The translations under genes and the position numbers were made by a program. The notes under the pieces are model-generated. The model was not told the DNA's origin, did not search any database, and saw nothing but the letters and a program-made list of their open reading frames with translations. DNA of 36,686 nt from a bacterium (GTDB lineage: Bacteria > Cyanobacteriota > Vampirovibrionia > Gastranaerophilales > Gastranaerophilaceae): assembly GCA_017433195.1 (NCBI GenBank), contig JAFRHR010000015.1:1-36686 (forward strand), read 5' to 3'. How positions within the stretch are numbered: the first letter of the stretch is position 1; each line of letters starts with the position of its first letter. Below, piece by piece: positions 30,261-36,686 of this stretch.

Positions 30261-31274
30261 ATGCCTATAGAAGGGTTCGATTATAAAGAATTTGCAACTG
30301 CAATGTCTGAGCAGGCAAAGGAATTAGTGCCTGCAGACCTTAACGATATGCAAAAAAACTATGTAGTCAAAACTCTGGCTAATTTTACAATGCTTGCAGG
30401 GGAAGCCATTTCCAAAGACGAATCTTTAGGGTTTAACGCAGAACAGGCTATTTTTGTCTCACAGGTCATTGCAGAATGGGCTTTTCATAAATCTATAGAC
30501 CTTATCCATTCAGGAATACTGCCCGAAAACTGGGACAGTATTATGCAGAAAATTGCATTTTCCATTTTTGAAGTTGCAAAACAGGGAATTAAAAAGAATA
30601 TTCCGCAAGACCAATTATTACAACTTGTTGAACACCATGTTGTAAAAACTTACACCGCAGCAATTGATGATTTGCTTCAAAAAGGAAAAATTAACGAAGA
30701 AATAAAAGAAAGAGCCGTAAGACAATCAAATATTGATGCAATGGCTCAACAGGTACAGGAAGAACAACAAAAACAAGAACAACAAATACAACAACAGCAG
30801 GCAACACAAGGAATACAGGTTCCGGCAACACCGGCATCAAGTTTACCTCAAAATCAGGCTGCAAGTTCAAGCCGTATTATAAGACTTGCCACTGTGGCGA
30901 TAATACTTAAAAAGATGCCGGAATCAAAAGTCAGAACCATTTTATCAAGTTTTTCAGAAAGAGATGCCCAAACAATTATAGACTATATGGCAACTGACGA
31001 TCTTGAAGAAACAATGGATAAAACTTTAACATTCAAGTGTCTGCGTGAAATGAAAAAACATTTGCCAAAACACAGAAAACGTACTTCGGCAATGGTATTA
31101 AAAGATTTAAATGAAGTTTTTGAAACCAAAGACAGAAACGAAATTGACAAAAGTATAAAAGATGAACGTCCTTACATAAGGAAATTCATTGATCAGGCCT
31201 ATGAAGGCGAATTTTATAATTTGCCTGTAAAGGTTGCGGGAATTATTGCCCAACATGTACGGGATAGTGTATAA
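30261..31274 (+). CDS. Divergent FliG-like flagellar motor switch protein
   Basis: Assigned mainly by position between fliF and fliH. 337 residues: an alpha-helical N-terminal part (to about 150), a Q/E-rich linker with runs of Q-Q (about 160-185), then a helical domain from about 205. That domain has R-L-A-T-V-A-I-I-L-K-K-M-P and V-R-T-I-L-S-S-F-S-E-R-D-A-Q, which resembles the armadillo-like FliG middle repeat T-I-A-L-I-L-x-x-L. The hallmark E-H-P-Q motif that should precede it reads I-I-R-L-A. I do not see the classic C-terminal torque helix with its charged residues. It may be a reduced or remodelled switch protein or an unrelated replacement. Confidence 0.6.
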   Translation: MPIEGFDYKEFATAMSEQAKELVPADLNDMQKNYVVKTLANFTMLAGEAISKDESLGFNAEQAIFVSQVIAEWAFHKSIDLIHSGILPENWDSIMQKIAFSIFEVAKQGIKKNIPQDQLLQLVEHHVVKTYTAAIDDLLQKGKINEEIKERAVRQSNIDAMAQQVQEEQQKQEQQIQQQQATQGIQVPATPASSLPQNQAASSSRIIRLATVAIILKKMPESKVRTILSSFSERDAQTIIDYMATDDLEETMDKTLTFKCLREMKKHLPKHRKRTSAMVLKDLNEVFETKDRNEIDKSIKDERPYIRKFIDQAYEGEFYNLPVKVAGIIAQHVRDSV

Positions 31275-31282
31275 TTTAGTAT

Positions 31283-32008
31283 ATGATTATTAAGAAAAAC
31301 CAGCAAAAAATCAGACAAGCTGTTCCAACGCAAGAACAGGTTGCAGAAGAAGAAGTCAACGAAATAGTTACCGAAGAAAACAACGATAACGAAGACGAAA
31401 TTATGACTCTTTTTGATCTTGATAATATAGATTTTTCACAAAGAAGTGAAAACAGACGAGGATCAAGACGAAGAGGTTTTCGCCGTATTGAAGACAGAAA
31501 TCTGGTATCCAGAGCAAAAGAAGAAGCTGATGAAATAAGGAAAAATGCCTATAACGAAGGCTACAAAACAGGTATTGAACAGGCTGAAAACGATATAAAC
31601 AAATTGCAGGAAGAAATTAAAAAATATATGAATGCAAAAGAAGAAGTTTATCAGTATATCGCACCGGATATTCTTGAAATAAGTTATGATATTGCAAAAA
31701 AAATCATTAAAGAAGAAATTGAAGCAAATCCTCAGGTAATATTCAATACAATTATTGATATTCTGAAAAACGTATCAAAAGGAGAGCCCAAAATTTCAAT
31801 AAAAGTTCATCCTGATGATGTTAAATTCGTAAAAGAAAAATTACCTGAAAAAACAGAATCACTTAATATAGATTCAAAAATAAGTATAATTGCAGACCCG
31901 TCTTTAAAAAGAGGCGATTGCAAATTTTATACAAACAATGGTGTAGTTGATGCCACAATTGACACACAATTAGAAATAATCCATAAAGCATTGAGGAGTA
32001 TCGTATAA
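31283..32008 (+). CDS. fliH: Flagellar assembly protein FliH (export ATPase regulator)
   Basis: Peripheral stator of the flagellar export ATPase FliI. 241 residues: a disordered acidic N-terminus, a basic patch, a coiled-coil helix (A-K-E-E-A-D-E-I-R-K-N-A-Y-N-E-G-Y-K-x-G) and a C-terminal FliH/V-ATPase-E-like domain. That domain has I-A-K-K-I-I-K-E-E-I, S-I-K-V-H-P-D-D and R-G-D-C-K-F. Position between fliG and flhA agrees, but fliI, which normally follows fliH, is not here. Its ribosome site is weak. The 3' end overlaps flhA by one base. Confidence 0.85.
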   Translation: MIIKKNQQKIRQAVPTQEQVAEEEVNEIVTEENNDNEDEIMTLFDLDNIDFSQRSENRRGSRRRGFRRIEDRNLVSRAKEEADEIRKNAYNEGYKTGIEQAENDINKLQEEIKKYMNAKEEVYQYIAPDILEISYDIAKKIIKEEIEANPQVIFNTIIDILKNVSKGEPKISIKVHPDDVKFVKEKLPEKTESLNIDSKISIIADPSLKRGDCKFYTNNGVVDATIDTQLEIIHKALRSIV

Positions 32009-34107
32009 TGGCACAGCCTCAGCAAGCAGACGTAACAAAACCAATAAGTGAAATTTTCTTAGCATTCTTCGTTTTAATGCTTATATTAATTTTGCTTATT
32101 GAAATGCCTCCATGGGTTATTAACGTATCAATAAGTTTGAACATAACACTTGGAATTGTCCTTCTGATGATTTCATTGTATGTACAAAAACCACTTGAAT
32201 TGGCATCATTTCCATCAATAATACTTATAGGAACAATGTTCCGACTTGTATTATCAATTGCATCAACCCGTCTTATCTTAGCAAAAGGTGATGCCGGAGA
32301 AATGGTCCACGCATTCGGTACATTCGTAACAGGTGGTAATATGATAGTCGGAGCCGTAATCTTCCTGATTATCACGGTTGTTCAGTTTATGGTTATCACA
32401 AAAGGTGCTGAACGTATCGCAGAAGTTGCAGCAAGATTTGCTTTAGACGCTATGCCAGGTAAACAAATGACAATTGACGCCGACTTCAACGCGGGGTTAA
32501 TTTCTCCGGAAGAAGCAGTAAAAAAACGTGAAGACTTACAGAGAGAATCAAACCTCTTCGGTTCAATGGACGGTTCTATGAAGTTCGTAAAAGGTGATAC
32601 TATAGCAGGTATCATTATCGTTATCATAAACATTGTCGGAGGTTTATGTATCGGATGTCTTATGAACGGAATGCCTGCAGGTGAAGCCGTTAACAAATAT
32701 ACAGTCTTAACCATAGGTGACGGTTTGGCATCTCAGGTTCCATCACTTCTGATGTCAATTGCAGCAGGTATCGTCATGACACGTTCTTCTGCCGCAAGTT
32801 CTTCATTAGGTGGTGATTTAACCGCACAGGTAATGAGTAAACCATACTCATTATTCTTTGCTTCCGTATTCTTGTTGTTGATTGCATTTTCATCACCATT
32901 TACCGGACTGCCATGGATACCGTTTACAATATTCGCATTAGGTTTGGCTTTCGCAGGGTTCTCTGTTCTTATCAATGCCGATGTCCAATCACAGTTAGGA
33001 CAACTTGAAAGTGTACGTCAAAACATGCAGGATTTGGTTAACCCGAATAAGATGTACGAAAGACTTGGTGTTGATGTTTTGAGTTTACAGGTTGGAGCAG
33101 GGCTTTTGGTTATTGCCGATCCGGATCAGGAAGGTCAATTGCTTGCTAAAATTGCTGCATTAAGACAAAGAACAACCGATGAATTAGGTTACATTTTACC
33201 GAATATTCGTATTATGGACTCCTCTGCTCTTGAATCTAATGAATACATGATTTCAATAAGAGGTAATAATGTTGCAACAGGATTTGTTTATCCTGGTAGA
33301 TTCATGGTTATTGCTGATCAATGGGATTCAACAAGAAAAAATGTCCCTGATGACGCAATAATCGGTGTTGATCCGACTTACCAAACTCAAGCATACTGGA
33401 TTAGTTTAGAAGATGCCAAAGCAACAAAAGAAGTTACCGCAGTTGACGCAACAGACGTTTTGGTTACTCACTTACAGGAATGTGTAAGACGTCACGTTGA
33501 TGAAGTTATGACAAAAACAGACGTTCTTAAACTTATGGAACTTGTACGTTCTCAAGACCCGACACTTGTTAACGACTTAGTTCCAGCAATTATTTCTACA
33601 AGTGATTTGAGAAAGATTTTTGTTAACTTAATCAGAGAAAAAGTTTCAATAAAAGATATTATATTTGTATTTGAAAGACTTTGTGACTATGCAAGATTTT
33701 CAAAAGAACCTGACATTCTGTCAGAACGTTTAAGAGCTGCATTAGGTCGTCAAATATGTCTCACAAACTTACAGGAAGACAAAGTTTTGTATGCTCTGAC
33801 CTTATCCCCGGAATGGGAAAAAGTTTTGGACGACAGTTGTCAGAGAACCGAGTTAGGAACAATGTTCCTGCTTAACCCGATGCAGGTACAGGATTTAATT
33901 GAGTCTACAGCAATGACATTAATGAGAGCACATCAGAACATAGGAAAACAACCTGTTATTCTTTGTTCTCCGAGAATAAGATTACCGCTTTATCAGCTAC
34001 TTGAAAGACACATTCCGACAATTGTCGTAATTTCTTATTCTGAATTAATTACGGATATTAAGGTTGAGGCGGTTGATACAATAGGTGAAAATGGCGGATA
34101 TAATTAA
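32008..34107 (+). CDS. flhA: Flagellar export protein FlhA
   Basis: Core membrane component of the flagellar type III export gate. 699 residues: about eight TM helices in the first 330, then a large cytosolic domain. The FHIPEP-family signature is clear: [25 protein letters not shown] and [10 protein letters not shown], which includes the conserved aspartate. The cytosolic half has [10 protein letters not shown] and the R-H-V-D-E-V segment. GAGGAG at 31993-31998 precedes the ATG. flhB is not adjacent. It overlaps yidD by 17 nt. Confidence 0.95.
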   Translation: MAQPQQADVTKPISEIFLAFFVLMLILILLIEMPPWVINVSISLNITLGIVLLMISLYVQKPLELASFPSIILIGTMFRLVLSIASTRLILAKGDAGEMVHAFGTFVTGGNMIVGAVIFLIITVVQFMVITKGAERIAEVAARFALDAMPGKQMTIDADFNAGLISPEEAVKKREDLQRESNLFGSMDGSMKFVKGDTIAGIIIVIINIVGGLCIGCLMNGMPAGEAVNKYTVLTIGDGLASQVPSLLMSIAAGIVMTRSSAASSSLGGDLTAQVMSKPYSLFFASVFLLLIAFSSPFTGLPWIPFTIFALGLAFAGFSVLINADVQSQLGQLESVRQNMQDLVNPNKMYERLGVDVLSLQVGAGLLVIADPDQEGQLLAKIAALRQRTTDELGYILPNIRIMDSSALESNEYMISIRGNNVATGFVYPGRFMVIADQWDSTRKNVPDDAIIGVDPTYQTQAYWISLEDAKATKEVTAVDATDVLVTHLQECVRRHVDEVMTKTDVLKLMELVRSQDPTLVNDLVPAIISTSDLRKIFVNLIREKVSIKDIIFVFERLCDYARFSKEPDILSERLRAALGRQICLTNLQEDKVLYALTLSPEWEKVLDDSCQRTELGTMFLLNPMQVQDLIESTAMTLMRAHQNIGKQPVILCSPRIRLPLYQLLERHIPTIVVISYSELITDIKVEAVDTIGENGGYN

Positions 34108-34309
34108 AAATTTCTTAATTTCTCTGATTAAATTGTATCAGAAGATATCATCATTATTTCCTGCCAAATGCAGATTTTATCCTACGTGTTCTGAATATAC
34201 AAAACAGGCAATACTTAAATATGGAATATTTAAAGGCGGCTTATTAGGGATAAAAAGAATTGCAAAATGCCACCCCCTTAATGAAGGCGGCTACGATCCG
34301 GTACCGTAA
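34091..34309 (+). CDS. yidD: Membrane protein insertion efficiency factor YidD
   Basis: Small amphipathic protein that aids membrane protein insertion, about 72 residues. The family core is plain: [26 protein letters not shown] and [20 protein letters not shown] 34091 lies within the flhA 3' end, with AGGTG just upstream; GTG 34085 is an alternative start. yidD usually sits with rnpA and yidC; here yidC is 20 kb away and yidD is coupled to a flagellar export gene. Confidence 0.94.
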   Translation: MADIIKNFLISLIKLYQKISSLFPAKCRFYPTCSEYTKQAILKYGIFKGGLLGIKRIAKCHPLNEGGYDPVP

Positions 34310-34311
34310 AC

Positions 34312-34518
34312 CTAAATTGACGGTTTTCCGTTCATATTTACCAATATATCCACAATTTTTGGCATCTGGCAAACAAAAGAATAATGCCCCTTTGATATTG
34401 AGCATCTTGAACAATCCCCTCCAAGGTTATAACATTCAAGCGCCTGCTCTGTCCAGTTCTGAGTAATAGAATTGGAAATATCACCGTTATTTTGCGGATA
34501 AAAACAACTCTTAGCCAC
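34312..34518 (-). CDS. Small cysteine-rich protein, unknown function
   Basis: 68 residues from GTG 34518, with GGGGAG at 34533-34528 (9-nt gap). Five cysteines (C5, C29, C36, C39, C50) are spaced as C-x6-C-x2-C-x10-C in the second half: C-Y-N-L-G-G-D-C-S-R-C and F-V-C-Q-M-P. This could bind zinc or an Fe-S cluster. The tail I-V-D-I-L-V-N-M-N-G-K-P is helix plus turn. I do not recognise a named family. It is convergent with yidD (2-nt gap) and lies downstream of the helicase gene. Ribosome site, composition and cysteine pattern make it more likely real than chance. Confidence 0.6.
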   Translation of the reverse strand: MAKSCFYPQNNGDISNSITQNWTEQALECYNLGGDCSRCSISKGHYSFVCQMPKIVDILVNMNGKPSI

Positions 34519-34627
34519 TTTAAAATTCTCCCCGTTTTAAAATAACCCTATCCCTATTTGAATATTAAAATATCCGTAAAAAATCACATCCTCTAAAAAA
34601 TGTATTTTTTGGGGTAAATAAAATTTA

Positions 34628-36686
34628 TTACAGAGCAGAAAGAGAGAAAATTTCGTAAATTTCTTCGTCCGTAAGTTCTGTGATTATCTTTTCACCTTCG
34701 TAAACCGCAAGATTTGCAAGTTCTTTTTTGGACTTAAGCATTTCGTCAATTTTTTCTTCAAACGTTCCCAACGTAACAAGTCTGTGAACCATAACGTTTT
34801 TATCCTGACCTATTCTGTACGTACGGTCAGTTGCCTGTTCTTCAACTGCAGGATTCCACCACAAGTCATAGTGTATAACGTTCGTTGCACTTGTTAAGTT
34901 CAAACCTGTTCCGCCGGCTTTCAGCGAAAGTACCATAATTTTGTTTTCGGGATTTTCCTGAAAATCGGCAATCATCTTTTCTCTCTGAGGAACACTCAAA
35001 GAACCATGGAAGAAGGACGGATTTATACCCAGTTCTTCATTTAACAGTTTTACGAGTATATCTCCCATTTCTTTGTATTGAGTGAATATCAGACTCTTTT
35101 CGTTATTTTCGGTAATACTCTGAACCAAAGAAACGCATTTTTCCGCTTTTCCTGATAATTCTTTTGTCAGCTCACCTGATTTTAAGAACTGATACGGATG
35201 GTTACAAATTTGTTTTAATGCGGTAATAAGTTTGAAGATATTTCCGCGTCTGTCAATTCCCGTTATACCGCTGATTTTTGCCATCATTTCATTAAGCGTT
35301 TTTTCATAGAGTATTGCCTGCGGTTTTGCAAGATAGCAATAATCATTTATAACCATCTTGTCAGGCAAATCAGAAATAACATTTTTATCCGTTTTTAATC
35401 GTCTTAAAACAAAAGGCGAAACCGATATTTTCAACTTTGATGCTCTTGAAGTTTCTTTGAATTTTTCAATAGGAATTGCATAACTCTTTTGGAAATCTTT
35501 TAAAGAACCCAAATAACCTTTGTTTATGAAATCAAAAATACTCCATAACTCTGTCAGTCTGTTTTCAACCGGAGTACCTGTCATTGCAATCTTGATATCG
35601 GATTTCAACATCTTGATAGCCATTGTCTGAGCCGTATCTGGATTTTTCATATTCTGAGCTTCGTCAACAACTATCATACCCCAGTTATGCTTTTGCATTT
35701 CCTCAACATCAATACGCATAATTGCATACGTTGTAAGAATAATATCAACATTTGTTTCTAATTTTCTGTCTAAACCGTGATACTGCATTGTTGTCAAAGA
35801 CGGAGCAAACATCTGAAGTTCTTTTTTCCAGTTACCCATCAGGGTTGTCGGACAAATAACCAAAACCGGCTGAGTTAACTTACCTTCTTCTTTCAGTTTT
35901 AGAATCAAACTGATAACCTGAATTGTTTTACCTAACCCCATATCGTCAGCCATACAACACCCAAAACCTTTTGTTGTATTTGTCCAGAGCCATTTTAGTC
36001 CTGTTTGCTGATAAGGTCTTAATTCCCCTGTAAGGGCCTTTGGCGAAGTAACATCTACTGCCTTTGAAAAATCTTTCAGTACCCTCGCATAAGCATCATC
36101 ATAATTAAAATCATAATTTGCCAGATTACCGGACATTGACGCATGCAATAACTGCAATCTTGTCATTTTCTTATACGGATTTTGTTTTAATTGTTCAAGA
36201 AGTGCTTTTCCTTCTTTCTGATCAAGCAAAATATACTTGTCATTGTATTTTATTAACCCGTTATTATTTTCAAGTAATTTTGTGTATTCTTCAAGCGAAA
36301 TTTTATCATCACCCAATGCGATTTCATAAGTGAAATCAAGAATACTGTCAAGTGTAATTGAACTTGTGGAAACTGTATTAAAAATATCCATCAAGTCATC
36401 TGAACGTTTTGCTCTGACTTTCGCATTTATTGATGCTCTCGGAATAATTATATTATTGAGTTCATCAGGCAGAATAACTTCAATTTGTGCTTTTTGCAGA
36501 TAGTAAGAAGTTTGTGCAATTATTTTATAAACTTCATTCAAATCGAGTTCCAAAGCCAAATTATCTTCATCTTCAAAAAGTTTTTCAAGTTCAGGCATAT
36601 AGCGAAGTGCGTAATTTAACTGTTTTTCTACGATTTTCGATATGTCGGAACACTTTGCATCCCAGATATCTTCATCATTATACAAA
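34628..36686 (-). CDS. SNF2-family DNA-dependent ATPase/helicase (5' end outside window)
   Basis: A bacterial SWI2/SNF2 motor, probably remodelling protein-DNA or RNA polymerase complexes. 685 residues are visible. An N-terminal helical region (to about 215) precedes R-P-Y-Q-Q-T-G-L-K-W-L (Q-motif/Ia region) and the Walker A D-D-M-G-L-G-K-T at about 247-254. Walker B D-E-A-Q follows at 341-344, then T-G-T-P-V-E-N-R (motif III). The second RecA lobe has F-T-Q-Y, G-T-G-L-N-L-T and Q-A-T-D-R-T-Y-R-I-G-Q (motif VI). The frame is open to the window edge with no credible start, so more N-terminal sequence (often a SWIM zinc finger in this group) should lie beyond. A weak A/T hairpin at about 34592-34612 may end the transcript. 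Confidence 0.93.
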   Translation of the reverse strand, partial: LYNDEDIWDAKCSDISKIVEKQLNYALRYMPELEKLFEDEDNLALELDLNEVYKIIAQTSYYLQKAQIEVILPDELNNIIIPRASINAKVRAKRSDDLMDIFNTVSTSSITLDSILDFTYEIALGDDKISLEEYTKLLENNNGLIKYNDKYILLDQKEGKALLEQLKQNPYKKMTRLQLLHASMSGNLANYDFNYDDAYARVLKDFSKAVDVTSPKALTGELRPYQQTGLKWLWTNTTKGFGCCMADDMGLGKTIQVISLILKLKEEGKLTQPVLVICPTTLMGNWKKELQMFAPSLTTMQYHGLDRKLETNVDIILTTYAIMRIDVEEMQKHNWGMIVVDEAQNMKNPDTAQTMAIKMLKSDIKIAMTGTPVENRLTELWSIFDFINKGYLGSLKDFQKSYAIPIEKFKETSRASKLKISVSPFVLRRLKTDKNVISDLPDKMVINDYCYLAKPQAILYEKTLNEMMAKISGITGIDRRGNIFKLITALKQICNHPYQFLKSGELTKELSGKAEKCVSLVQSITENNEKSLIFTQYKEMGDILVKLLNEELGINPSFFHGSLSVPQREKMIADFQENPENKIMVLSLKAGGTGLNLTSATNVIHYDLWWNPAVEEQATDRTYRIGQDKNVMVHRLVTLGTFEEKIDEMLKSKKELANLAVYEGEKIITELTDEEIYEIFSLSAL

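Noticed and set aside
34519-34627. RNA gene in the spacer between the cysteine-rich gene and the helicase gene
   Set aside because: Only a weak A/T hairpin (about 34592-34612) is present, more likely a weak terminator for the helicase transcript.

Overview
The window is AT-rich, densely packed bacterial chromosome with operons on both strands. It carries no rRNA, tRNA, phage, transposase or CRISPR signal. Several traits point to the non-photosynthetic sister group of the cyanobacteria (Melainabacteria/Vampirovibrionia, for example gut Gastranaerophilales). These are an 11-subunit complex I without NuoE/F/G, a YvcK with an N-terminal two-helix membrane anchor, a YidC with an extra domain between TM3 and TM4, and flagellar genes alongside a low-GC genome. 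This assignment is an inference from gene content; no marker phylogeny was run.

Region 1 (1-10250, +): the 3' end of an RluA-type pseudouridine synthase, which stops before its conserved GRTHQIR segment, overlaps by 4 nt a tightly coupled complex I operon, nuoA-B-C-D-H-I-J-K-L-M-N. A small soluble metzincin-like zinc protease follows 9 nt after nuoN. Region 2 (10251-10906): a 656-bp non-coding island made almost entirely of palindromic and direct repeats. Region 3 (10907-14517, +): rsmH, an ftsL-like gene, yidC and queA, covering division, envelope and tRNA modification. A 200-bp hairpin-rich spacer and rpsU on the minus strand follow.

Region 4 (15105-19755, +): a LamB/YcsF (PxpA-like) gene, yvcK, panB, panC and a two-TM membrane protein whose C-terminal domain looks like a degenerate class III nucleotide cyclase. 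Region 5 (19804-22656, +): a Gfo/Idh/MocA oxidoreductase, a CDP-alcohol phosphatidyltransferase, trmL and nnrD, behind a good promoter. Region 6 (22653-27992): a lineage-specific glycine-rich protein (-), a 43-codon small gene (+), and nifS, nifU and aspS (-). nifS and the small gene share a bidirectional terminator, and a 13-bp inverted repeat lies upstream of nifU.

Region 7 (28219-34309, +): flagellar export and basal-body genes fliE-fliF-(divergent fliG)-fliH-flhA, with yidD overlapping the end of flhA. Region 8 (34312-36686, -): a small cysteine-rich protein and a SNF2-family helicase that runs off the window.

Together the window encodes a ferredoxin-type (or unknown-donor) proton-pumping complex, Fe-S assembly that could supply it, pantothenate synthesis, envelope and division functions, and the core of a flagellum. 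The least explained elements are the altered flagellar switch protein, the cyclase-like membrane protein, the protease attached to the complex I operon, the repeat island beside it, and the small genes.
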